From an uncultured Acidobacteriia bacterium (GTDB lineage: Bacteria > Acidobacteriota > Terriglobia > Bryobacterales > Bryobacteraceae): 39,433 bases of DNA. The DNA lies in NCBI GenBank assembly GCA_903909435.1, contig CAIVVT010000275.1, positions 1 through 39,433 of the forward strand. Direction: 5' to 3'. Positions 27,872 through 36,348 of the stretch are shown piece after piece (position 1 is the first letter of the stretch; each line of letters starts with the position of its first letter). The notes under the pieces were generated by a model. That model saw only the letters and a list, made by a program, of their open reading frames with translations. It was not told the DNA's origin and did not search any database. The translations under genes and the position numbers were made by a program.

Positions 27872-28528
27872 ATGCGACCTTTCACGACAATCCTGTTTCT
27901 ATTCGCAACAATTGTGGCGCCGGTCGTCGCGCAGAAGCGCGATGGGCCTCCCACTACCCCCGGGCGATTCGACTATTACTTATTGAGCCTGTCATGGTCG
28001 CCGCAATACTGCTCGGAGATGGGCGACGACCCAAGCGATCCCCAATGCGCAGCAGGCCGTCATTTCGGATTCGTCGTGCACGGACTGTGGCCGGAGAACG
28101 AGAATGGGGTGAATCCGCGTACCTGTAAGCCAGCAGCACCACTGGACCCGTCCACTGGGAAGTCCGTACTCGATCTGATGCCCAGTCCCCAATTAGTCAC
28201 CCACGAGTGGAGCACCCATGGGACGTGCAGCGGCTTGAGCCCAGCTGATTTCTTCAAGCTGACCCGAGCGGCGACGCTAAAGATGAAGATCCCCGCCAAG
28301 TACCAAGGTTCCAAGGCTGCTTTGGTTGTCCCGGTGAAGGAGTTCCGGCAAGCCGTAATCGACGCGAATCCCGGGCTAAAGGGGGAGAACTTTGCGCTAT
28401 ACTGCGACGATAGGTTTCTGCGGGAGGTGCGGGTCTGCCTGGACAAGAGCCTGAACTTCCGGAGTTGTGGACAGCGCGTCAAGGACTCCTGCGGTCTGGC
28501 GAAGATGGTTCTTCAGCCGCTGAAGTAG
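27872..28528 (+). CDS. secreted RNase T2-family ribonuclease
   Basis: A 218-residue endoribonuclease that cuts single-stranded RNA by way of 2',3'-cyclic phosphates. A signal peptide (MRPFTTILFLFATIVAPVVA) sends it to the periplasm or outside. Both active-site blocks are complete: CAS I as GFVVHGLWPEN and CAS II as HEWSTHGTCSG, giving the His, Glu and His catalytic set. Several Cys residues may form disulfides. ATG 27872 gives the signal peptide; 70 codons upstream are open but carry no family sequence. It is the last intact backbone gene before the accessory region and may serve RNA scavenging. Confidence 0.93.
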   Translation: MRPFTTILFLFATIVAPVVAQKRDGPPTTPGRFDYYLLSLSWSPQYCSEMGDDPSDPQCAAGRHFGFVVHGLWPENENGVNPRTCKPAAPLDPSTGKSVLDLMPSPQLVTHEWSTHGTCSGLSPADFFKLTRAATLKMKIPAKYQGSKAALVVPVKEFRQAVIDANPGLKGENFALYCDDRFLREVRVCLDKSLNFRSCGQRVKDSCGLAKMVLQPLK

Positions 28529-28990
28529 ACGGCGCGGGGAACGAGAGCGGCGGTCCTTGCGAAGGCTAGGATAAGAGATTCCGCGAGAGTCGGGGCGTAG
28601 CGCAGCCCAGTGGCGCACCTGCCTTGGGCGAAGTGCTTTCGGCTGCACCAATCTGTATGCCCATGCCTCTGAATCGATAAGGCTGCCAATCTTCACGCCA
28701 GCCATGTCGCTTGCAAAGGCATACGCGTTGATTCCGTTGATCCTCACATGCCCTCGACAGTCAGTCGATGAAAAATGCCAACCGACCCGGGCACTCAGAA
28801 CCGCGGTGAAGCTTGAGGGGAGATGAGATTGACGCTTCTCCTCTTCGCCCTCCGTGTCTATCCCTGCTCGACGCTCAGTGAACTTATGGTGATGAACTCG
28901 ACGCTGGTACACATGATCCCCATAGCTGCTCAGACCTGAAAAGCGCAGGGACTCTCTGCTCCGCTTTGTCTCTTCGGCTAAACGGCGATG
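28529..28990. other. 460-bp gap with no recognisable gene
   Basis: A minus-strand open frame (28397-28912) covers most of it but overlaps the RNase T2 gene antisense, and its translation matches no family I know. No tRNA, strong hairpin or promoter was found. It probably represents decayed DNA at the left edge of the accessory region. Confidence 0.4.
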
Positions 28991-29030
28991 GGCGCTGACT
29001 GAAAGCCCAACCGGGCTTTCAGTCAGCGCC
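28991..29030. repeat. 18-bp perfect inverted repeat with 4-nt loop
   Basis: GGCGCTGACTGAAAGCCC (28991-29008), loop AACC, then its exact complement (29013-29030). A stem this long and perfect is rare by chance. It overlaps the end of the broken receptor fragment. No T-run on either side argues against an ordinary intrinsic terminator; it may be a mobile-element end, a folded RNA 3' end, or a recombination scar. Confidence 0.75.
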
Positions 29031-29507
29031 GGCCAACTGCGTGCGTTGGGTTGCTGGCAGGCAGAAACAGCGCTGCAGGCAACGGTCGGTTAAACGCGAA
29101 GTCATGTAGCGCCCGAAGACAGAATCCATGTCGCTGAAGCAGTGGTCAATTCTTCCGTTGGATTGATCGTTGTACACGTTCTCAACTTGGGGCGAGCGGA
29201 AGTTCACGTTCCATGGCAGTCTCGACTCCGGACAGAGCGCCAGCACTTTCTGTGCCTTGGGATCGAGGCGGCACACAGGGATCAGGTTTCGCGGAAACTG
29301 ATTCCTGACACAACCTGCGCCGGCCGGATTCGGACGCGTCGTTGCGGGGGCGGAAATGTTTTCTAGGCCAACGAAGTTCCCATACTGCTTGATATCCGTG
29401 GGCACCGTCGCAAGTTGAGGCATGGCGTTCTGCAGGCTCGAACTCCGCCGGACGAAGCAGAGAACACCGTTCTTCCTAGGCGGTCCGCCCAGGGTCGCAC
29501 CGAATTG
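29019..29507 (-). pseudogene. fragment of an Oar-like TonB-dependent receptor
   Basis: Minus-strand translation gives QFGATLGGPPRKNGVL, which resembles the QFGATLGGPI-KK beginning of many receptors' plug/barrel region, then ATTRPNPAGAGCVRNQFPRNLIPVCRLDP, then DQSNGRIDHCFSDMDSVFGRYM. These are landmarks of the large carboxypeptidase-regulatory/Oar-like outer membrane receptors that are abundant in Acidobacteriota. The fragment covers only about 160 of roughly 1000 residues, is preceded by an in-frame TGA (29508-29510), and stops inside the inverted repeat. Several hydrophobic/aromatic positions are changed (for example LCFV). It is a dead remnant. Confidence 0.72.
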
Positions 29508-29537
29508 TCATGATCTCAGGCACACTACCTGCACCCA

Positions 29538-29687
29538 GATGGCGAGGCGGGCATCCCTGCGACTACAATGAAAGCGTTGGTGGGTCACAGGACCGTGGCG
29601 ATTTTGGAGCGGTTCAGCCACGCGCGGGAACAGGTTAAGCGCGTTCCAGTGGAGTTTGTCGCGCCCGCGGACGAGCAGTCGCAGCTA
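29538..29687 (+). pseudogene. C-terminal remnant of a tyrosine recombinase
   Basis: Plus-strand codons read EAGIPATTMKALVGHRTVAI, followed by LERFSHAREQVKRVPVEF. This is the end of a phage-type integrase, where the family usually has LGH...LERYSH...KR. The catalytic Tyr is Phe here (ERFSH). No upstream part of the gene remains. It lies immediately left of the tRNA-Val gene, while a different, larger integrase remnant lies on the right. Confidence 0.6.
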
Positions 29688-29764
29688 TCCTCCCTCAGGA
29701 TTCGCCCGAAGTGGGAACATTGGAGAAGATCCAGTGACTCATACGTTGTTGGATTCACAAGCCA

Positions 29765-29841
<77 letters not shown>

Positions 29842-29935
29842 TCGTCTCGCTGATTCCAAAAGACTTATCCGTTTCCAATCCATCACTTTTGCCCGTTTCC
29901 ACCCAAGACTGAGCCAAAACTGCGACAAAACCCTC

Positions 29936-30980
29936 TCAGACGGGCCGGACTGTGCCAGAACCGTTACCACCCTCATTCGCGCTCCCATTAAGCTTGCCCA
30001 ACGCTTCCCGTTTCATCTGCAGCTTCAACTGAGAGTACTTCTTGAACACCTTGGCGTCACCTTGCCTGAGAAGTTGCGTCACAAGTTCGTCCTCGCCGCC
30101 GCCAGCGCTTAGCCTTGTCGCGTAGATCGACCGCAAGTCACATATTCGAAAGTCAGGAACAAGCGCTTTCCACGACGTAGCGCAGCAAGCGGTCCTTAGC
30201 GACTACTGGCAGCCCACCCGAAATCCGTTTCAAGGAAGCAGGATGGGTCCAGGGTCCGAGTTCGCGAGTTGACCGCGAAGCGCATTGATCGCGATGTCGG
30301 TGCGGGGAACCTCCGTAACACGGTTTGGCATTTTTGAATCAGGAATGCACACCGTTCCGTTCTCCCAATCGATGTGGCCCTCCTTCATGGGGCAAGCTCC
30401 TTATAGATAGAGAGCCCGGCTTCGATGATGGTCTGGATCACGTTCTTCAATTACTGAGGCGCATTGAGTTCGATCTTTTGATGCCCGGACTATCCCGTGT
30501 AGTGGGGCCGAAACAGTCCATCGGCTCTTGCTGGGAACTCCACGCCTGAGCAAGGATTAGCAGCGAGGACCTTCTTGCGAACCGCCGAGTTCAGCATGCG
30601 CCGCAGCACACGAAGTTCCTGATGTACTGTGGTTGCATTCGGTAATTCCTTTTGAACGAATCCCCCTATTGTCTTAAACATTACTCGCTGGTTTAGTCGA
30701 TTGCAGAGCTACATCTCCATCTCGCCTGCGGTCAACTCGACGAACTTCGTCTCTCCGAAGGCCGCCTTCAGCTGCCGCATTGGGCGCTGCTTGACATCGT
30801 GCGTTTTCTGTGCTCGGAACGGCGACTTGGAGGAATTCTCCAGGTAGAACTCCGCCCTTTCCCGGAGTGTGATCGCTTGTCCATTGCGTTGGCAAAGCAG
30901 AGTGCTTTTGTCCAAGTCGCCTTGACGCTCTCGCGGGATCTTCTTCGCAGCATGCCAGTCTGCTATTCAAGTTGATTCTT
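29936..30980 (-). pseudogene. decayed tyrosine-type site-specific integrase
   Basis: Read right to left, successive frames give an N-terminal arm (ITLRERAEFYLENSSKSPF, HDVKQRPMRQLKAAFGETK), the core-binding domain (TTVHQELRVLRRMLNSAVRK, ANPCSGVEFPARADGLFRPHY), a catalytic middle (ELNAPQ...IIEAGLSIYKELAP, then in a new frame IDWENGTVCIPDSKMPNRVTE) and the end (DLRSIYATRLSAGG, QLLRQGDAKVFKKYSQLKLQ, with the catalytic Tyr in KKYSQ). In-frame stops occur at 30709, 30490 and later, and at least two frameshifts. The gene is dead. It ends close to the 3' end of tRNA-Val, the usual layout of tRNA-targeting islands. Confidence 0.88.
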
Positions 30981-31102
30981 TCTGACGCTGTCCGCCATTG
31001 TCGCGACAATGAATCCATCAGAGAATCCATTCTTTCCGTCTGAACGAACTGCCATCATGCGTAATTGGTCGTGCCATGTCCCACCGCCTGTTCCAACGCT
31101 GC

Positions 31103-31375
31103 TCAGAAGGGCTTTGGGTCCGATTGCAGAAACCGTATTTTGCAGCCCATCACGCGCAGATGGGGAAAGTGCTTCCGCTCAACCCAAAGATGCTCCGTTG
31201 GCGGGCGTACGCCCAAGTACGAAGCGGCATCCTGAATAGTGATTGGGCGAGCTTCGCGTGGGAAAGCAGCTCTGTCCGACCGCACGCTTTGGACAACCGT
31301 GAAGGAAGAATCTACTGTACCCATATTGCTGGCTCCGAAAGATGTTGGGCCGAGGATCGGTCCGTTTGTCCGCAC
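31103..31375 (-). pseudogene. excisionase/MerR-like helix-turn-helix remnant
   Basis: The last 46 residues read ITIQDAASYLGVRPPTEHLW, then ERKHFPHLRVMGCKIRFLQSDPKPF. This matches the small excisionase pattern (xTxxEAAxYLxVxxxTLYxWxxxxxIPxxKxGxxxRFxxxDLxxF). The helix 2 region looks damaged (PPTEHLW) and the first 44 residues are unlike the family. It lies just upstream of the integrase remnant and reads in the same direction, as xis genes often do. Confidence 0.6.
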
Positions 31376-31754
31376 TTGTCGTCTGGATTGAACCTGGAAG
31401 CGTCATTCGACACTTTCAACCTGCTCAAGGTCCTCCAGACGCGCGCCCACCTGGTGAAGTTGATCGAATTGTCGGACAGTGCGATCTAGCTAGCAGTAAA
31501 TCGCTTTCCGCGCGCGCTGACCTTCGCGTGAGGCGGAACCCCAAACTCAGCCGCCTCGAGCAGGATTTCCGATCGCGTTGAACAATTGAGACCACCTTCC
31601 GGGCGAGTTCAACGTTGCCCATTGCAATGACCTCCTTCCGCGATTGCCCTGCCGCGTGTTGTTCTCCTCCATCTAGGAGCCAAGCCATTCCTTCCGTACT
31701 ACCTTCCGCCGTTCAAACGTGAGGTGGGGCAACTTCGGCAACCCACGAACCCTG
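31376..31754. other. 380-bp gap between integrase/xis remnants and the IS630 remnant
   Basis: No family-like translation was recognised on either strand. Several open frames of 60-90 codons exist in both directions but none has a ribosome site or recognisable motif. Probably decayed mobile DNA. Confidence 0.4.
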
Positions 31755-32800
31755 CCCGTGACGACGTTGAGTCCATGAGCTCTCAAGCATCGCACGCTGC
31801 CTGCGGGTGACGAGTTTTGCGCGCCGTTGGTCCTGACACTGGCGGATGGGCAAAGCTACGGCCAGATCATGCTGTCGCTGCAGACCACGGCCCCGACGAT
31901 TTCGCGCTGGACGCAGCGCTTTGGGGAGGCCGGGCTCACTGGACCCGATCGGCGACACAAAGGCAGCCGGCCGCGCGTGGCGGATGCGAAGGTACAGGCC
32001 AGCATCGCGCGTAAGACCCCGTAGCCCCCCCCCCGACGGCTCGACCCATTGGAGTTGCCGGGAGATGGCGCGGGCCGTGGGACTGAGCAAGTCGACCGTG
32101 CAGCGGGTGTGGGCGCAGATCCGGTTGAAGCAGCACCGGCTCGACTGCTACCCGGCCTCCAACGACCCTCAGTTTGGGGAGAAGGTTGCCGACATCATCG
32201 GCCTGTACATGAATCCTCCGCAGCATACCGCCCTGTTTTGCGTAGCTGGCAAGACGGCGATGCAGGCGCTGGGCCGACTCGATTCAGTGCTGCCCTTGGA
32301 GCCGGGTCGCGCCGAACGGCACGGGTTTGAATACTACCCTCACAAGGACGTTGTCGCTATAAGCGGCTCTGGACTTGAAAACAGCAGTGTTGCATGGCAT
32401 GACGGCAGCGCGTCGCACCGCCCAAGAGTTCATTGCATTTCTTGAGGGTTTGGCCGAGCGAACCAAATGCGCCTAGGAAATCCACGTTGTGCCCGGTAAT
32501 CTGTCGGCGCACAAAACCAATGATGTGCAGAGGTTTCTCGCCGAGAACCCTCAGGTGAGATTCCACTTCACGCCAAGCTATTCGTCATGGCTCAACCAGG
32601 TTGAATTGTGGTTTGCCAAGATCCAACGTGACGTCATTGCTCGCGGCGTCTTTACCTCGATCGCCGATCTCGGCAACACACCGCGCAAGTACGTTCGTGC
32701 CTGCGCAAAATCGGCGCGACCATTCCGCTGGACCTACTCCGATCACACCCGCAGAATTCGCCCTAACAAAATCGCCGAGACAGCTTATTGGTCCACTGGC
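31755..32800 (+). pseudogene. IS630-family transposase, broken
   Basis: Pieces in different frames assemble into an IS630-type transposase. The N-terminal part has RTLPAGDEF-like, LVLTLADGQSYGQIMLSLQT, and PTISRWTQRFGEAGLTGPDR (with a Trp-to-stop change before it). The middle has HWSCREMARAVGLSKSTVQR, VWAQIRLKQHRLDCYPASNDP and FGEKVADIIGLYMNPPQHT. The C-terminus has NLSAHKTNDVQRFLAENPQV, RFHFTPSYSSWLNQVELWF and ITDLG-like SIADLG. Frameshifts fall near 32025 and after 32330. The second catalytic Asp (usually DNLSAH) is Gly (PGNLSAH). Terminal repeats were not found. It lies upstream of the riboswitch-led operon. Confidence 0.88.
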
Positions 32801-32984
32801 GAACGTCAATCCTACGCCGCGTCGACTTCGGACAGGTGATTTAGTGGCCTTGAGGATTCCTTGAAGTTAAGAGCATACCCGCAAGCCTTCGGCGCTACAC
32901 GCAACGACTCCGTGAGATCAAGCATGATTGGACGGAACCGCGCGCATCCCTCGTGCGTCCATAGAACCGGAGCCAAAGCTCCAG

Positions 32985-33081
32985 ACATCGAGAGAGGCGT
33001 GAGGGTTCTGACCCGACGACCGCCCGGCAACCTGGTTTAGCCGCCAAGGTGCCAAGGTCAGCCCGGAAACGGGAACGATGT
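32985..33081 (+). promoter_or_regulatory. SAM-I (S-box) riboswitch aptamer
   Basis: The segment folds as a SAM-I aptamer. P1 pairs ACATC (32985-32989) with GATGT (33077-33081). After GAGAGA, P2 pairs GGCG (32996-32999) with CGCC (33021-33024), interrupted by a kink-turn (TGA and GA) and capped by GGGT/ACCC (33003-33014). The conserved CGGCAACC follows at 33025-33032, then P3 (CCTGG with CCAAGG), the conserved GGTGCCAA (33048-33055), and P4 CCCG-GAAA-CGGG (33062-33073). TGACC in the P2 tip (33009-33013) is complementary to GGTCA (33056-33060), where this class forms its pseudoknot. A hairpin follows (AACGA/TCGTT, CAGC/GCTG, 33086-33117) but no T-run, which favours control of translation; CTCC (33118-33121) could mask the GGAG of the next ribosome site. 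The downstream operon ends in a SAM synthetase, which fits. Confidence 0.88.
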
Positions 33082-33142
33082 GGCAAACGACAGCAATCAA
33101 TGGCTGCCTTGCTCGTTCTCCCTACAAAACCCGCACGCTCAC

Positions 33143-33156
33143 GGAGGAATTTCGTG
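33143..33156 (+). promoter_or_regulatory. ribosome binding site and GTG start of the MoxR-like gene
   Basis: GGAGG (33143-33147) stands 6 nt before the GTG at 33154. This decides the start: the frame is open back to 33049, but that codon lies within the riboswitch aptamer and has no ribosome site. Confidence 0.8.
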
Positions 33157-34605
33157 GGCCGCAAAACATCCGTCGCAACGCCACCAGTAGAACAGTCACC
33201 CGCCGCTCAGGCGGCTGTCCCATGCATACTCGACGAGCTCGGAATCGTGGGTATGCAGAGCGTTGAACCGGTCATCATGGCTGCGCTGATCCAGCGGGAT
33301 CCGCTGCTGTTGGTGGGCGCGCACGGCACCGGCAAGTCGTTCCTTCTGAATCGACTGGCCGAGGCGCTTAGCTTGGATCACCGGCATTACAATGCCAGCC
33401 TGATGAACTTCGACGATCTGGTCGGCTACCCGCTTCCAAACGGAGCGGGAGGCCTCGACTACATCCAGACGCCGGCCTCCATCTGGGGGGCGCAATCGGT
33501 GTTCATCGACGAGATCTCGCGCTGCCGCCCGGAAGTGCAAAACAAGCTCTTCTCCATCATTCACGAGCGCCGCGTCCAGGGGCTTCCGCTGCAGCGCCTG
33601 GTCTACCGTTGGTCGGCCATGAATCCACCCGCCGGCGAGGATGAAGAGGCGATGTATGCCGGGTCGGAGCCGCTTGACCGGGCACTTGCGGACCGCTTCG
33701 CCTTCATCCTCGATATCCCGGATTGGCAACGTATCGGCGTCGAGGCGCAGGAGCGATTGATACTCACCGGCGATAAGCCGCTCGATGCCGCAGCAGCGTT
33801 GCGACTAGCCGCCCGCGTGGAACAGGGTCGGCGCATCACGACCCGCATTCTCGATTCCCTATCTGCGACACTGGCGCGCTATGTCCGGATCGTCTGCGCG
33901 TTGTTGCGGCAAGCCAAGCTTGTCCTGAGCCCGCGCCGATGCGTCATGTTGCTGGCGAACATCCTGGCTGTTCATGCCGCCAGGCTGCTCGACGCACCGG
34001 ATGCAGACACCGCGACTTCGGCGTTTCTCGCGCTCCGCCACTCGCTGCCGCAGCGTGCCACGGGGGAGGCGGTGAATGAGACGAGCGTGCTCGCGGCCCA
34101 CAAGGAGGCATGGAGTGCGGCTGGCGTCCCCGCAGGCAGCCCGATCCACATCCTGATGTCGGAACCCGACCCGCTGCACCGTGCTCTGGCCGCTGTCCGG
34201 TGCAGCTCAATCGGCAAGCGCGATTTCTCGACTGTCGTCTCCGATTGCCTGGCAGCGCTCGCGCCCGGCGCACGGCACGCCCTGGCCGCGCACTTGTTCG
34301 AATCCGGCGCCGCCGGCCGTCTTGTCGCCGCTGTGGCGGAGCAGGCAGCTGACTGGTATGCCGTGACCGCGACTCCGCAAAACGTCACTGAGAGCGTGCA
34401 GTCCGGCAGCCCTCGGCACAGAGTCTGGCAGCGAGTAGTGTTCGCGCTGGCGAGTCTTGCCAAGGACGATCCTGAAACGCCCGCAGCCACCAACCTGCTG
34501 GTCGGGCTGTTCTCGCTAAACGCCATCGCAGCCGGTTCCGATGCCGAACAGATCCTCCGGAGCTGGCAGGCGGCGCGGCTGAGCATTGCCGGGACAATCG
34601 CATGA
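33154..34605 (+). CDS. MoxR-like AAA+ ATPase
   Basis: A 483-residue AAA+ protein of the MoxR/CbbQ/NorQ kind, used elsewhere with vWA partners to remodel, activate or metallate enzymes. Walker A is GAHGTGKS (55-62), then NFDDLVGYPLP (85-95), Walker B VFIDEISR (116-123), sensor 1 SAMNP (154-158), and arginines in LDRALADRF (174-182). The C-terminal 260 residues are helical, longer than in small MoxR proteins, and I do not recognise them. It is the first gene under the SAM riboswitch, and its stop overlaps the next start (ATGA). Base composition resembles the backbone rather than the IS remnants around it. The client protein is unknown; the vWA protein two genes on is the natural partner. Confidence 0.9.
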   Translation: MGRKTSVATPPVEQSPAAQAAVPCILDELGIVGMQSVEPVIMAALIQRDPLLLVGAHGTGKSFLLNRLAEALSLDHRHYNASLMNFDDLVGYPLPNGAGGLDYIQTPASIWGAQSVFIDEISRCRPEVQNKLFSIIHERRVQGLPLQRLVYRWSAMNPPAGEDEEAMYAGSEPLDRALADRFAFILDIPDWQRIGVEAQERLILTGDKPLDAAAALRLAARVEQGRRITTRILDSLSATLARYVRIVCALLRQAKLVLSPRRCVMLLANILAVHAARLLDAPDADTATSAFLALRHSLPQRATGEAVNETSVLAAHKEAWSAAGVPAGSPIHILMSEPDPLHRALAAVRCSSIGKRDFSTVVSDCLAALAPGARHALAAHLFESGAAGRLVAAVAEQAADWYAVTATPQNVTESVQSGSPRHRVWQRVVFALASLAKDDPETPAATNLLVGLFSLNAIAAGSDAEQILRSWQAARLSIAGTIA

Positions 34606-35030
34606 GTCGTCCGGCGCTGCTTCACAACATGTCGTCACCGCCGAGGTCCGCGATTCAACATAGCGCTCCGGTCTCGTCCAGCCGGACCGCACTGTATCAA
34701 CTGCCTCCCCAGTTTGAGGAACCGAGCCCAGGCGCTATCCTGGCGTCCCTGGACGGGCGGCCCTGGGCCGAGGGTGCCAAAAAGGCTGAGACGGAACTTC
34801 GCCGGCGGATCAACGAGCACGCGCTGAAACTGCCCCTCCCGCCGGCAGTATTGGCTACCAATAAGGCGGGTGCGAGGGAGTCGGTGGAAGACCTGCTCAC
34901 CGTTTGCACGGTGCTTGCGAAGTCGTCCGACCGCGTCTACCTGCGCGACAAAGAACCGAATCTCGACCGCATCGAATTCGGACGTAGGATCACGCTCCGG
35001 TTCCCCGGAGCAATGGAGCCCAAAGTATGA
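34602..35030 (+). CDS. small protein of unknown function linking MoxR and vWA genes
   Basis: A 142-residue, probably soluble protein. The first 35 residues are Ser/Pro-rich and likely disordered. The middle (WAEGAKKAETELRRRINEHA) looks helical and charged. The C-terminal part (RDKEPNLDRIEFGRRITLRF) looks like strand-turn-strand. No family recognised. It overlaps both neighbours by ATGA, so all three are translated together, which suggests a fixed-ratio complex or an adaptor between the ATPase and the vWA protein. Confidence 0.7.
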   Translation: MSRPALLHNMSSPPRSAIQHSAPVSSSRTALYQLPPQFEEPSPGAILASLDGRPWAEGAKKAETELRRRINEHALKLPLPPAVLATNKAGARESVEDLLTVCTVLAKSSDRVYLRDKEPNLDRIEFGRRITLRFPGAMEPKV

Positions 35031-36346
35031 CTGCACCTTCGATTACCGAACGTCTGCTGGAAGCATTTCCGGCCGGGAGCTATGGCCTGATGGCTTTGCT
35101 CCGGCTGCTCGACATCGTAGAAACAACGGAGGTGGAGACAGCAGCGGTCCAGTGCAAGCCGGTACCGCTGCTGCTCGTCAATCCCAACTTCGTAGAAGTA
35201 CATGCCGCTACCCCCGAGCGTTTGCTGATGCTGGTGATGCACGAACTACACCACGTTCTGCTGGGCCACACCACGCTCTTCCCGCGCGCAACGCCAGCTG
35301 ACAACCTGATCTTCGATGCTCTGATCAACGCGCTGTTGTGCCGGATGTTCCCCAATGCGGCCTACACGTCGTTCTTTACAGAATTCTACCGAGATGATCG
35401 TTTCCCGGAATGCCTGCTGCGTCCTCCCTCCAAGTGGAGACCTGCGGAGCGGGCGACGCGTCCTCCCGCGCTCGCCACGAAGGAACTGCAAGTCGTGCGC
35501 GGGGTGTATCGGGCGCTCTACTCCGAAACGGGCGCCACTCATGACGATCTATATCATGTCTTGAAGAAAGTGGTCCCGCCTCTGGTTGAGGCTAGGCTGA
35601 TTGGCAGTCACGGGGCCGAACCGGACGAGTTGCAGGGTTTGATCTTCGAGACGGTCCGCTCAATTGTGGAGCACTGGCCCCAGCCTCCAGACCCCATCCA
35701 AGGGCGCTCGTGGTCAGAGTTGACGAGGTCCGGTCCGGTGCAGGTCAAGCGGTCCAACCGCGGTACATTGCGGGCCCTGATCCGAAAGGTAGCTGGCCCG
35801 CGCGGCCAGGCGCGTTTGAAATCATGCGAGTCCGGGCTTTGTGCCGCCGTTACTCCGGTTCCGACCGCCGACCGGCGGGCCGTGGTGCTGCGTGCGCTGG
35901 CAACGCCGCAACTCCTGTACCGCAGCGAAGTGACCAGCAGAATCCGCGAAAGGTGTGAGCACGTGCACGTGTACCTGGATGTCAGCGGCAGCATCGGCGA
36001 CCTAAAGGGTGCTCTGTACGGGGCGGTGCTCGACTGCAGCGATGTCGTGCATCCCGCGGTTCACCTGTTTTCGACCGTTGTCCACGACGTTTCATTCGCC
36101 GGTTTGCGGAGTGGGGAGTGCCGGACTACGGGTGGCACGAGCATCGAATGCGTGGCCGAGCACATGCAGAAAAGCCGCGTGCGCAGGGCAGTGCTCTTGA
36201 CCGATGGGTGGGTGGGCAACCCCGGCTTCTCGGCCGCTGAAACGCTCGCCAAGGTGCGGATTGGTGTGGCTCTGACGCCATCATCGAACCGATCGGACCT
36301 GGGGAATTACGCCGATTTCTGGGTGGAACTCGAAGGGAAGAACTGA
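35027..36346 (+). CDS. metallopeptidase-like plus vWA-domain protein (DUF2201-like)
   Basis: A 439-residue protein. The N-terminal half carries a zinc metallopeptidase-like helix MHELHHVLLGH (HExxH at 72-76, with a further His at 81), in a context like the putative metallopeptidase domain of DUF2201 proteins. The C-terminal 130 residues are a vWA-like domain with a full metal-ion-dependent adhesion site: DVSGS (318-322), Thr371 in GGTS, and Asp393 in LTDG. DUF2201-type proteins are commonly next to MoxR ATPases, and here the MoxR-like gene is two genes upstream. No signal peptide or membrane helix. Coupled to the preceding gene by ATGA and only 2 nt before the SAM synthetase gene. Whether it cleaves anything is unknown. 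Confidence 0.85.
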   Translation: MTAPSITERLLEAFPAGSYGLMALLRLLDIVETTEVETAAVQCKPVPLLLVNPNFVEVHAATPERLLMLVMHELHHVLLGHTTLFPRATPADNLIFDALINALLCRMFPNAAYTSFFTEFYRDDRFPECLLRPPSKWRPAERATRPPALATKELQVVRGVYRALYSETGATHDDLYHVLKKVVPPLVEARLIGSHGAEPDELQGLIFETVRSIVEHWPQPPDPIQGRSWSELTRSGPVQVKRSNRGTLRALIRKVAGPRGQARLKSCESGLCAAVTPVPTADRRAVVLRALATPQLLYRSEVTSRIRERCEHVHVYLDVSGSIGDLKGALYGAVLDCSDVVHPAVHLFSTVVHDVSFAGLRSGECRTTGGTSIECVAEHMQKSRVRRAVLLTDGWVGNPGFSAAETLAKVRIGVALTPSSNRSDLGNYADFWVELEGKN

Positions 36347-36348
36347 AC

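Noticed and set aside
28397..28912. 171-codon minus-strand frame
   Set aside because: Overlaps the RNase T2 gene antisense and shows no recognisable motif.
32985..33081. Cobalamin riboswitch as an alternative reading
   Set aside because: No B12-box; the GGCAACC and GGTGCCAA elements and the P1-P4 layout are those of SAM-I.
33049..33153. Upstream extension of the MoxR-like gene
   Set aside because: It falls within the riboswitch aptamer, and GGAGG marks a better GTG start at 33154.
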